64,000 bases of DNA from Sipunculus nudus. Lineage: Eukaryota; Annelida; Sipuncula; Golfingiida; Sipunculidae. The notes below the pieces were generated by a model. That model was not told where the DNA came from and did no database searches. It was given only the letters and a program-made list of their open reading frames with translations. Location: positions 16,094,058 through 16,158,057 of the forward strand of contig CM049310.1 in assembly GCA_026874595.1 (NCBI GenBank), in the 5' to 3' direction. Each line of letters starts with the position of its first letter. The first letter of the stretch is position 1. Of the stretch, positions 37,004-47,277 are shown piece after piece. Made by a program: the position numbers and the translations under genes.

Positions 37004-37790
37004 GTGATTATTAGTTTTGTTAACTGGTTGAAGCAGTTTAACCAAGATCTTGATAATTATCATTTATTAATATTTTAAACGTTATTTGCAACATTTTCCT
37101 TAGACTTTGCCTATAATGTTATTCTTCCTAGTACTGCGGACACGTAATACAAAGTTCTCAGCATGTTTCAAATACAGCGAAGTATAACCGTAACGTATAG
37201 ATAATTGTGCATCTATGTTTGAAATAACGTTGTGTATGTTAGTAATATAAGCACATTTATCCGACCACTTTCAACGTTTATGACACGGGTCTTTTATACT
37301 TGCCGAAACACGTCGAAAATATACCCACTTGCACAACATATAAACCTTTAGTACAATAAGTAGAACACTTTCTAACATTAATTGATACTCACTTTTTCAA
37401 TAAAATTTATTTGTATTTTCTTAAATGTTGTTCCTTATCATCCTTAAAATAATCTTAGAACGCTTTTTCTTATGTAAAAATCTAGTACGAAGAGATACAG
37501 TCCCATTAACGGTAAAGACCTAATATTCTGTTATACACATTTCATAATATCATCATATATGCAGTTTCAATGCAGTTTTCAAACAAAAGATACCCTCGAG
37601 TGGTGCTACCAGATCAGATGCCTTCTGAAGGAAGGATGCAATCATGTCCACACAAACCTGCTTAGCGAAACCTGCTTTTTATTATTGAATAGAAATAACT
37701 ATAAATAATACATAAAAAATAAATTCGGACATGACAGCTTCTTTCTTTCATTGCACAAGTAAGTATTCGCCCCCAATATATCATTGACAA
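37004..37790. other. Interior of the TTAA element, right side, nothing recognised
   Basis: AT-rich sequence without a recognisable frame or repeat. The matching position in the left half is occupied by other insertions. Confidence 0.45.
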
Positions 37791-37889
37791 TATTACATGA
37801 ATGTTCTTTTTCTTTCTTTCTTTCGCAGTCTCTTTTTCTCTCAATCATCCATTCATTCATCCTCTTTCTCTCTCTCTCTCGGTCTCTCT

Positions 37890-38021
37890 CTTTATCATTC
37901 ATTATTTCCTTTATTTCTCATAATTTCTCTATCTATACACTCTCTTACTATCTGCCACTCTGTCAGACCCTCTCCCCTTCTCTCGCTCTATCGTGGCTTT
38001 TAAATCTCTGCCACTATCCCT
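37890..38021 (-). repeat. Right terminal inverted repeat of the TTAA element
   Basis: Inverse of the left TIR. It ends CACTATCCCT at 38021, directly before TTAA. The adjoining CT-rich stretch (37800-37890) mirrors the GA-rich part of the left side. Confidence 0.75.
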
Positions 38022-38123
38022 TTAATTCTTTATGACAATTTATATTTATGATGTTTTTTTAACTCCTGTATAAACCTATTCGTCTTAAGCAAGAGCCGTC
38101 TCGGCGGACCGGAACCTGTTTTT

Positions 38124-38388
38124 GTTAGGCTCATATCTCTACTTATACCTGACAGGTTATTGTTGGGCTCATATCTCTACTTATAACAGATAGGCCCCCT
38201 ACCTGACAGGTTATTGTCAGCTCATACCTGTACCTATATCTGATATGTTATTGATAAGCTCATATCTGTACTTATAACAGATAACTGACAGGTTATTTTT
38301 AGGATCATATCTGCACTTATTACAGATATATGGCAAGTTATTTTAGGCTCATATCTGCAATTATAACAGATACCTGACATGTAATTAG
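38124..38388 (+). repeat. Tandem repeat, six units of about 37-52 bases
   Basis: Units share ggctcatatctgtacttata followed by acagata, acctgacag and gttatt. Length variation comes from an optional internal segment. Confidence 0.85.
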
Positions 38389-38397
38389 TGTCGTCTT

Positions 38398-38500
38398 AAA
38401 TGGACGGGTCCCAGGTAGACGGGTCGGATTTTTTCGATCCCATCTGGGAGGGTCACAGTCCGACGGGTCCCAGTTAGGTGGGTCCCAGTCAGACGTTTAA
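38398..38500 (+). repeat. Short repeat of GACGGGTCCCAG
   Basis: Four to five copies of gacgggtcccag or close variants, including one inverted (gatcccatctgggagg). Confidence 0.7.
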
Positions 38501-38844
38501 TCAATAACGTATAGATTAAAAGTAAAAGGAAGGCTTATACATACATTATATTTTATATTTTGGATGCATATATATGAAAATATCAAGCAGTTTAAAACGT
38601 CCTGAAGAATTAAAGGCTTATTCGCATAGACGACCCGGCTCATTGGCGACGCCAACATCATTACAAAGACTCATTTTAATATCATTTACCTTGCAATATT
38701 ATTGCTGTTTTGTTACCTTTTGTCTTATTTTATTGCTGCTTGTAAATGAACTAATTACTATGATTTGGTTCCATTCCGCACTGATTATCTAATAGCCTTT
38801 GATAAATTTTCTGTTGGTTAACATTTTTCTTTCTCTATCTGTTC

Positions 38845-39060
38845 ATTAACTCTTTCTGTCTCTCCTTCTTCCTTTCAGGTTATCGTATAAAAGTATTCTC
38901 TTCTCTCTCTCTTCACTACTCTTTCTGTCTCTCCTTCTTCCTTTCAGGATATCATAAAAACTATTCTCTTCTCTCTCTCTTTCATTAACTCTTTCTGTCT
39001 CTCCTTCTTCCTTTCAGGTTATCGAGTAAAAATATTACCTTCTCTCTCTCTTTCACTTCC
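38845..39060 (+). repeat. Tandem repeat, three units of about 66-72 bases
   Basis: Each unit contains ctctttctgtctctccttct, then tcctttcagg(t/a)tatc, then attctcttctctctctc. Every copy contains a perfect splice-acceptor-like tcctttcag, which is a by-product of the pyrimidine-rich unit. Confidence 0.85.
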
Positions 39061-39612
39061 TTTTTCTGATCCTTGAAAATGTGAAAAAAAAACAGAGAGC
39101 AAGAAAAAAGAAGATCAACCGTGTCCAAAATAAAGACGACAACACATTCACCAATATATATGTATATTTACATGCATAAAGTCATTTCCCCGCTCATTGT
39201 CGACAAATCAAAGGAGGGACCGCGAGAAATAACTCTTCATGCTTTGTTTTCTTTTTGTGGGTTTGTGTCTTATTGATTAACCAAACACTTATCAAAAGGA
39301 AATCTTTTATTTTTACTGCATTTATGAAATGCCTTGCCGCAACAATAATTGTGAACGAAAATTAATTAGTCCCGTTATTCAAAGAATTAAGTTTTTATTA
39401 AGTGCTTACAGTGAAAGCTTCCCTATGAAATGCAGTTACCGTGTCAGAGGTACAGGTTTCCCTATCATATATCCCTGCTATGGTACGGGTTTCCAAACTG
39501 TCTTTCTACGCGGGTTTCTTGAAAATGTGCATAATTTTTAACTGACAATACGAGAGAACATTGGTTAATGTGATATATCTCGGACTAAAAATACTAATTC
39601 CCAAAAACTTAG

Positions 39613-39614
<2 letters not shown>
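39061..39614. other. Intergenic, nothing recognised
   Basis: No gene-like frame or repeat structure beyond simple AT-rich sequence. Confidence 0.5.

Positions 39615-39700
<86 letters not shown>
39615..39700. repeat. (TA)43 microsatellite
   Basis: A perfect run of about 86 bases, 130 bases upstream of the retrotransposon remnant. Confidence 0.95.
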
Positions 39701-39702
<2 letters not shown>

Positions 39703-39831
39703 TTGGCCCAACATATCGACCGCACACCGGTTATTTAATTAGACGTCGGTTGTTTATTTGACATTTAAATGCATGATGACTCGTTATTGTCACTCTGATG
39801 ATTGTTTGGCTGGGGATGAATATTGTTACAG

Positions 39832-40830
39832 GATGCAGCATTTTCAAGGTCAGAACTTATCGTAGAACAGCATAAGGACCCTGATATTTCATGTCAAGAC
39901 GAAATGTCGCAAAACCCAGTTTGTTTCTATGTTACAAATTGACACCACCTGATGTATGCGCTGATGATGAGTAGGCCATCAAACATCAAATAGTAATGCC
40001 CAAAAGCTATCACAATGAAATTCTTAGCATGGCACATGAGGCTCCTTTATCCGGCCATTTAGGTATAAATAAAAGTTATCAGAAAGTTAGTTCACACTTC
40101 TATTGGCCTTACCTCAGGAAAGATGTTGTACAATATTGTAAATCATGCCAAACATGCCAGATGGTAGGCAAGCCCAATCAAAATCCTCCTAAAGCCCCAC
40201 TTAGGCCTTTACCTGCTTTCGAGGAACCATTTAGTAGGATTATTGTTGATTGTGTTGGACCACTGCCCAAAACAAAATCTGGAATTGAATACTTGCTGAC
40301 AATGATGTGCGCATCTACAAGGTTTCCTGAGGCAATACCATAGCGCAGAATTAATGCCAAAAGTGTTGTCAAGGCTCTGACCAAGTTTTTTTTTACAACT
40401 TTTAGATTACCAAAATCCGTCCAGTCTGACCAAGGGTCTAATTTTATCTGTTTGCTGTCAGAGAATCCTTTCAAGAGTCCTTGGGTTTCAGTCCCTTTGA
40501 ACTAGTTTTTGGACATTCAGTTCGTGGTCCATTAAAACTCCCGCGTGGGGATCCTGATTCTCTTGCAGTATGTCTCAGACTTTCATACTAAACAACACAA
40601 TGCTTTCTGAGATTGCAAAGTCAAATCTTAAAATCTGCACAGAGTAAAATGAAAACAAAGTATGACAAGCACACTGTAAGTAGGACGTGTGAGCCTGGTA
40701 TAAGGTTCTTGTCTTACTACCCACCCCTGGCAGACCTCTGCAAGCTAGGTATTTTGGTCAGGGATTTAAATTACATACTGTTAACACCAGATAGGCGTAA
40801 GAAAAAAAACATCTGTGCTATGTTAACATG
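39832..40830 (+). pseudogene. Integrase remnant (+ element)
   Basis: The part before 39996 is interrupted by stops. From 39996, the open stretch encodes an HHCC zinc-binding module (HEAPLSGHLGINKSY, then CKSCQTCQ) and the first catalytic Asp in IIVDCVGPLPKTKSG. The second Asp is in SVQSDQGSNF near 40430. Directly after it the sequence jumps to the ESLGFSPFELVFGH segment near 40475, so roughly 130 codons including the catalytic Glu are deleted. The C-terminal part continues with frameshifts to the PDRRKK region. Inactive. Confidence 0.8.
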
Positions 40831-42284
40831 TTGAAACCATATTATGACAGAAATAACACATCAGATGTTGTACATAATGTTACTGCTGTTAATTGTGTAA
40901 GTACTGACCTTGATCCAGTTAAAGTAGATACTGACTGTAAGTTTGATGTAGACTCAGACGTGCTTAAGAACCTGGATGCCAAACTGTCACACCTTACCGC
41001 ACAACAACAACAAGACCTCAAGAACCTGCTGCGGAATTATGAAAATTTGTTTAGTGCGAACTGACATATTGTGAAATGACGTCGATGTTGGCGAGGCAAG
41101 CAGCATCCTTATAGACTGAATCCAGAAAAGCAAAAATATCTACAAGATGAGGTTCAATATTTGCTTGACAATGATTTTATTGAACCTAGTAACAGTAACT
41201 GTTCACCATGTATTCTTGTACCAAAACCGGATGGAAGTTACCGTATATGCACAGATTATCGAAAACTGAACTCTGTCACCAAAACTGACACGTTCCCGAT
41301 TCCAAGGATCGATGATTGTATTGATAGAGTCGGTAGCTCCAGATATATGTTTCCAAGTTTGACTTGCTAAAAGGAGTCTGGCAAGTTCCGCTGACAGAAC
41401 GAGTGAAAGAAGTGTCCGCATTTGTGACACCGCGAGGACTGTACCAGTACAAAGTTATGCCATTTGGTATGAAGAACTCGCCAGCCACGTTCCAGCGCCT
41501 CATCCATATGGTTGTCCAGGATATTCAGGGCTGCGACGCATATATTGATGACCTTATCGTGTACAGCGACACCTGGGAGAAACATCTACAAATCTTTCGT
41601 GAACTCTTCGAAAGACTTAGCGAAGCACGTCTAACTGTCAGCTTAGTTAAATCTGAATTTTGTCATGCACAAGTAGCATTTTTGGGTCATATTGTAGGGC
41701 AGGGTCAAGTAAAACCAGTTAGTGCTAAAATAAGTGCTATTTCTGCATTTCCTAGACCAGAAAACAAAAAGCAAATAATGCGTTTTCTTGGTATAGTTGG
41801 AAACTACAGGAAGTTTTGTCCAATTTTTTCTGTTGTAGCTGAACCTTTGATTAATTTGTTAAAGAAGAAATAAAAGTGTGTATGGAATGTTCAGTGGGAA
41901 AATGCATTTCAGAATTTGAAACTAATTCTGCAAAGTTCACCAGTTTTTGTAGCTCCAGAATTTTCTGTACCTATTAAGTTAGCTGTAGATGCTAGTGATA
42001 CTGCTGCTGGGGCTGTGTTGTTACAAGAAGGCAGTGATGGCATAGATCATCCAATGTGTTATTTTTCAAGAAAGTTTAATGCAAACCAGAAAAACTACTC
42101 CACTATTGTAAAAGAATGTTTGGCTTTGATTTTGGCATTGCAACATTTTGTAGTTTATGTTACTTCATCAGTGAAGCCTATCATTGTCTTCAGTGATCAC
42201 AATGCCCTCACGTTCATGAACAAGTTGAAGTGTAAAAATCAAAGATTGTTGAGAGGATCACAATCTTGTAATCAGACACATTAA
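40828..42284 (+). pseudogene. Reverse transcriptase / RNase H remnant (+ element)
   Basis: It starts in a linker (LSHLTAQQQQDLKNLL) after the integrase C-terminus. Stops follow at about 41062, then the RT fingers (CILVPKPDGSYRICTDYRKL). A frameshift occurs near 41360, then GVWQVPLTERVKEVSAFVTP and the catalytic YIDD at 41541-41552. A stop occurs near 41871, then RNase H with DASDTAAGAVLLQEG near 41975 and FSDHNALTF. The tether continues to 42284. Family-level match is clear; at least two stops and one frameshift make it non-functional. Confidence 0.85.
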
Positions 42285-42404
42285 AGGAAAGACAATGTAC
42301 TTGCGGATTGATTATCGAGATGTTTATAAAATGTTGTCAACAAGATGTTTATGTAATGTTGTAATAAAGATGGTTTTGAAATATTGTAAAAATTTAGTGA
42401 TTGT

Positions 42405-42450
42405 GATCGCAAAAGAAAGTTTTTTTTTAGAAAACTTTCTTTTTTCTTAC
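42405..42450. repeat. Small hairpin before the polypurine tract
   Basis: AAGAAAGTTTT and AAAACTTTCTT form an 11-bp stem around a T-rich loop, immediately upstream of the polypurine tract. Role unknown. Confidence 0.5.
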
Positions 42451-42461
42451 AGGAGGGGGAG

Positions 42462-43225
42462 TGTTACAAATGTATGCAACATGTGTTGTTGACACTTGAT
42501 TCCTGTGGCGCGGGCGTGGCTCGTTGCTGTAGCAACCTCGCCTGGTCGGTTGTTGCAGGCTCCGTGTAATCCACATTGGTTGAACTCTGACGTGTAGAAA
42601 TACAGCGCTCATGCTATTCTGGAACTTTCTGGGCTGGTCGCGCTCTATGAGCGCGTGTCATATATTGTTCTTTGGGCGCGTGTGTATTATGTATTGTTGG
42701 GTTCTTTAGATTGTTCGTGAAATAGAAGTTTCTAGGCTTCAGAGTGAGAAGCCATAAATTAGGGGCTGTGTTTAGAGCCGAGAGAGAGGAGAGAGAAATA
42801 TTCCAGCGTACACGGAAGAGTGTGAGTCAGTTTGTTGACCTTTCCGATAATTGCAGCAGTTATAGACCTTCTTCTAAATTTGTAACGGATTTTATATAGT
42901 CTTCCGTTTGCTTTGGGATCACTACCAGGACTTCACTTTTTGGATTACATCAGATTGATTTTGTGATGGAATTGGACTATTATTCTCTGAGAAGATTTAT
43001 GTGAACTGTTCATCTGGATTATACTTTTTAAAGGACATGGTGTCCCTGTGACAGTGGTGGTTTCCAGGTACTGTGCCCGTTATTTTTTTTTATACTGTGT
43101 AACTGTATTGATTTAGTGTACTGTAATGTAAGGATTGTTTTAAGAATGAATTATAATTATTTGTATACAAAAAACACTGTCTTTTTATTCATTCCCCAAG
43201 ACATTTCACGCTGCCTAGTGTTACA
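42462..43225 (+). repeat. 3' LTR of the + strand Gypsy element
   Basis: Starts TGTTAC directly after a polypurine tract and ends GTGTTACA (TG...CA rule), about 764 bases. The right edge coincides with the point where the minus-strand element's integrase sequence begins. No 5' LTR is present for comparison, so the age cannot be estimated. Confidence 0.7.
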
Positions 43226-44260
43226 GAATCTGATTTTTTAAAATCTCCATAACATAATTTATGTTCGTCATGACTATGTGATCTGTTGTTATTAGGTTCC
43301 GTAACAATATACGGGTGTGTACTTGCGTAAAATCTAAACTTGTCGAACTTGCGCATTTCAACAACACATCCGGTGATGTCCCATTTCAATGGATGGGTAC
43401 CAGTTTGTTCCTGGATTCTAACCAAGTCTCCTAACGGAGTGGTGGTAGGCGCTTTGTGTGCTCAGGAAGACGTTCAGCGGTTTTCATGTGTCTATTCCGC
43501 AGTGCAGCTTCTCTCAACGTGAGAGTATCGCTCCATGTTTGGTGAGGCTGGTAGTGACCAGGCACAATGGGTACGAAATTACTGATGGATCGACCAAAGA
43601 CACACATGGTAGGAGACAATTTGGTGATTCTGTCTGGGGTGTTCCTGAATTGTAATATGGCGCGTTGGAAGGATTCTGTGTCAAGTTCACCTTTGGGTCC
43701 AGTGTTATTGGTCATCAATCGCTTTATTGTTTTGACACTTACTTCCGCTCTGGGATTACTACGCGGGAAAATCACAGAGGAGAGTCTTTGATACACACCC
43801 AACATTTTCAGAAAACCTCTAAGGTAGCTAATGACGGGAATTCGGAGCCACCGTCTGTGGAAAATTTATCCCAAATTCCAAAGGTGACAAACGTGCTAGG
43901 TAGACTGTCAATAAGGCCCGAGGCCCCACCGGAGGCTTTCTCTACGATGGGCCAGTTGGAGTATCTATCTACTATAACCAAGTAGTGGCTGCCTTTGTAA
44001 TGGAAGAAATCTGCACATACGTACTGGAATGGGTAGAGTGGAGAAACTGGAGGCGTAGTTGGAACGTTTGGCTTGGAAGGGGCCATTCGGTTGCAGTGTT
44101 TATGATATCAATTGTGATACCTGGCCAGAAAACGGAGGACTCTGCTCTTGACATTATTAATGACACACCCTGGTATGCTGAATGGAGTGCGGTGGAAACA
44201 TGTTGCATGAGGGAGGGAGGAACCACTACTCCGTTTATGTATTATATAATGCCATAAACA
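43226..44260 (-). pseudogene. Integrase remnant (minus element)
   Basis: STALHSAYQGVSLIMSRAES is the decayed zinc-binding start. The core has CADFF (first Asp near 44011) and TDGGSEF (second Asp near 43855). The region with the presumed catalytic Glu is in NPRAEVSVK. The C-terminal domain reads VRIQEQTGTHPLKWDITGCV and stops matching at the LTR boundary, 43225. Frameshifts near 44090 and 43810. Confidence 0.7.
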
Positions 44261-44393
44261 GTGGATAAGTAGTCACAAAACTGATGGTACTCTCGCAATG
44301 AGTCCGGTTAGCTATTGCGGGTGTCAGGCATACCGGTTACAATCAACTCTACCAATTGAAACAAATGCTCATCATCTGTCGCAGTAGTTTTAA

Positions 44394-44878
44394 TCATGTC
44401 CCATGTGACACACGGCAGTGGACCGATGGATATGACCGCTGAGGAGTAAAGAACGTATTCTGCTGTGCGTCATCTGGTACATTGCACTTTTCTAGTCTTC
44501 CATCGCTATTGTGTCGTAGCGTTGGGACATCGAGAAAGTCTATGAAGTTGTCATCCGGGCAAACGTCATCTGTCAACACCATGTGTTTTGGATCACCTGT
44601 TGGATGACGTGACACCGTGTCAGGAGCACTATGTTTAGCTCCGGGCACACGTACCATCTGGAACCTATAGCGCAGATTTTGTTTTTTTCAGGTTCACCAT
44701 GACAACAAAAAGGTGTTGATTTGGTGCATCGACAGTGCTTTTGGAATAGCCAGAAGCCAATGCCGTGTTTTGACCAGTCGGTGGCAAGGCAAGTCGGTTT
44801 GCTCTTGTCAAATATGCGTACGCCCTCTTGGATCTGACTGACAATGATGGATTTGGATTCTATGATTACACATTCCAA
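44394..44878 (-). pseudogene. RNase H remnant (minus element)
   Basis: FDKSKPTCLATDWSKHGIGF carries the first catalytic Asp of the Gypsy RNase H. KHSAPDTVSRHPTGDP at the start of the next open piece is the usual domain end before integrase. A frameshift lies between them near 44650. Confidence 0.65.
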
Positions 44879-44914
44879 ATGGTCATCCTCCCTTAATGGT
44901 GTGTCAGGTTTGAG

Positions 44915-45557
44915 TTAACGTCGAAACTGATGCATGTCGTCGGTCATGCTTAATGCGTTGGATACTTGGTTTACAATGCCATACCAAGATCGCATTTCTG
45001 TGATATTTTTGGGCGTAGGGAACTCCAAAATAGCTTGTAAGTACAGACTGTCCGGTCTAACATTGTCTTTGGTAATTTCAAAGCCGGCAAATTCAATGGT
45101 GTCCTCAGCAAATGCAAACTTATCAGGGTTCAGAGTGATCCAATTTTTCCGCATGTATCAAGCCAATTGCAAGCCTGGGAGACTCCCTTCAATGACCTCG
45201 ACCCAGAGAATGGTATCATCGACACACTTTGTCTTATTAGGTATTATACGTATATATTATATCGTATCGCCGTGTGTAGCCATCGCTGGAGGCAATGTAT
45301 CCTTGGGGTGCTGGGCGATATCTATATCGACTCTAAGGTGTGACGAATGTTGTGAAATGAGTGTCTTCACGTCTAATAGACATACTATGACAGCCATTCA
45401 AAGCTTCAAATACAGTCTTTTCGTTACCTTGAAGAACAACGTGCTTGGTGGAATGGAGACTGAGTGACTGAGTGTGGTGTAGTGTGTTTCTCAATTCCTC
45501 TGAGTGGGAGGGGTTGGTGCTCATAAGTGTTGAATGTTCTTGATTTGTATCTGTCAA
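44915..45557 (-). pseudogene. Reverse transcriptase remnant (minus element)
   Basis: Pieces in different frames: KTVFEALNGCHSMSIRREDT (near 45430-45370), the catalytic pair in KCVDDTILW (VDD at 45223-45215), then WITLNPDKFAFAEDTIEFAG and EFPTPKNITEMRSWYGIVNQ. A stop separates the second and third piece. All RT blocks are present but not joined. Confidence 0.7.
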
Positions 45558-46092
45558 GTAGAAACTGCTTCAAAATGTCTCGGTTTCCCACAGTGGCTGG
45601 GTAGGGTAGTTTAGTAGGAACTGGGGGTGTTGGCTCACGTGGTGGACAGTAGCATTTCATGTCAGGGTTGCTGACATTATCTGGCTGTTTTGCTGCGCCA
45701 AAGACACAATTCTTTGAGTCCATGGTGTCGCCTGCGATTTCACCAATCGTAGGGAAGTATTGGGTAATCATACCAAGGTCTGCACAAGCTTCTCTACAAA
45801 GGAACAGTTTGTCTGAGTTGTCCGTGACATATACAATTTGTCGGGTTTCAAGCACATCGCAGTTAGGTCCCGTCCCAGAGAATCGTAGGATTGCAGCACC
45901 AAGGATCCGGATGTTATTTGCAACATGCATTTTCATGGTCACAGGAATCAGATTTCTTTCTGTGAGCCCAAGTCGATGGATGGCCTTGATGCCGGCTAGA
46001 CAACTCTGGCAGCCAGTGTCAGCCATGGCTGGAACGGAGGCAGTCTTTGGCTTGAACTTGTATGTAGACTCGTTGGCTCTCGCAGTCGTCAA
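45424..46092 (-). pseudogene. Retropepsin and linker to RT (minus element)
   Basis: The longest open stretch of this element (222 codons). ADTGCQSCLAG carries the catalytic DTG of an aspartic protease, the Asp codon at 46020-46018. The following VANNIRILGAAILRFSGTG resembles the flap/core of Gypsy retropepsins. The C-terminal third has diverged from the expected RT N-terminus. Confidence 0.7.
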
Positions 46093-46149
46093 TAACAGCT
46101 TTGACTGTTATATTGATAAAAGTTTGCGGCTGAGAGGTTTGTTGGACCC

Positions 46150-47180
46150 AAGCATCTGAAAGTTCGTTGTATAGATGATGGTCAAGGTTAAACACTCATA
46201 GGGAATAGGCTACACATAGGGAATTAAAGACGGCACCTTCGTGTTCTGTCGATTTTTTATCGTTAGGTACTTTGGGATGGCTTTTGCGTCTACACACAGA
46301 AATGATTCATGCGACTCCTGTGGTTGCATGTTTGACCGTAGGCTGGGCAATCTTCTTCCTGATTTGAGTTGACCCTAGTATCCCATGCCTCTTCGTGTCG
46401 CATTAAGAGCAAGATGCCTGTTTCCCGACATTTTTGTCCACAGGGCGTAAGGCGTTTTTATAGCGGCGGTATGAGCTACTGGCATGCTGCAGCTCCCATT
46501 GTGTCAAGCAACTTTGACGCCGAGCCTTTACCAGCTTCTTTAGCTTCGACGAAATGAAAGACCTGTTAAAGTGTCATGTCTTGGTTCTTGTCACCTAATA
46601 AGTCCAGCTGTATCTTAGGATCATTGAGTCCACAAATGATTACGTCGCGCAAGATAGCATCGGTATAGTGAACAAATGATCACAGGTAGGGCACTTGATG
46701 GTGAATTTACACACACCTGCTTGTCCACAAAGTCTTGCACCAAAAGAACACACTCGTCACAATATGTCTCTTGTTGTTAAGAGTAACACGTGCTACCATT
46801 GTGATCTCTTCTCTTTATGAAAGGGGTTTTATTGCATTTAGGACGTCTTGCTCCGACTTATCGGCAAGAGATCCACCTGCTGATCTGGTCAAATCTCTGC
46901 ACAGGGTCTCATCCCAATATTCTGGGAGTTGTATGACACGTGCTTTTCCTTTGACTTTAGTTGCCCCGACAAAGTCATTCCATCTAGACAGGAATTAAGA
47001 ACACTCCTCACTGGTACCAGGTGGTGAAATAGTTGGCCTTTTTACCTTTTCTACGGTGTTGTGACTGGTGGCTGCATTATGCACCAGGGCATGTGTCATC
47101 TGTAGTGCAGCGACGATTGCAGCATCAAGGTCATCAGTTTCGAACTCACAGGCAGGTATAGGACATTTTACTTTAGGCAT
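46150..47180 (-). pseudogene. gag remnant (minus element)
   Basis: A start at 47180 gives MPKVKCPIPACEFETDD, a Cys-containing N-terminal motif I associate with animal Gypsy gag proteins of this type. Further on, RWNDFVGATKVKGKARVIQL and WDETLCRDLTRSAGG are recognisable after a frameshift. A CPAYGQTCNHRSRMNHFC zinc knuckle lies near 46345-46290. Several frameshifts. Confidence 0.65.
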
Positions 47181-47277
47181 CTTGGTCTGTCGTCTCTGTA
47201 GAGGATCTTGTTGTAAACTGAAGGAGTATATTTGGCTTAGGGGTTGCAATCGAATCGTCATCTCCATCATACATTAG

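Larger units (their letters stand above)
28748..38021. mobile_element. 9.3-kb TTAA-flanked inverted-repeat transposon (T2/Kolobok-type ends)
   Basis: The left end TTAA-AGGGATAGTGACAG (TTAA at 28744-28747) and the inverse of the right end TTAA-AGGGATAGTGGCAG (TTAA at 38022-38025) match at roughly 85-90% over the first 80 bases, then continue GA-rich. TTAA target sites and a start of TTAAAGGRR type are known for the T2/Kolobok and related groups. Inner arms (32410-33180, inverted at 36255-37003) support one folded unit. Later insertions fill the left half. No transposase could be recognised. Confidence 0.65.
39832..43225 (+). mobile_element. 5'-truncated Ty3/Gypsy retrotransposon with integrase before reverse transcriptase (Gmr1-like)
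   Basis: Domains read in order: integrase (39832-40830), reverse transcriptase and RNase H (40828-42284), polypurine tract (aggaggggga ending 42460), 3' LTR (42462-43225). Gag, protease and the 5' LTR are absent. Integrase upstream of RT is not the usual Gypsy order but is the hallmark of the Gmr1 group. Frames are broken, so it cannot move by itself. Confidence 0.8.
43226..47277 (-). mobile_element. Degenerate Ty3/Gypsy retrotransposon, minus strand
   Basis: Read right to left: gag with a zinc knuckle, retropepsin, reverse transcriptase, RNase H, integrase. This is the standard Gypsy order. Many frameshifts and stops. No LTR found on the right side, and the left end is cut by the LTR of the neighbouring element. 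Confidence 0.8.

Noticed and set aside
38845-39060. Repeated splice-acceptor-like sites
   Set aside because: They belong to a pyrimidine-rich tandem repeat with no following coding sequence.
43458-46159. Plus-strand open frames overlapping the minus-strand Gypsy (the longest at 44934-45467 and 45659-46159)
   Set aside because: They are antisense shadows of the RT and protease/RT regions, which have clear motifs on the minus strand.
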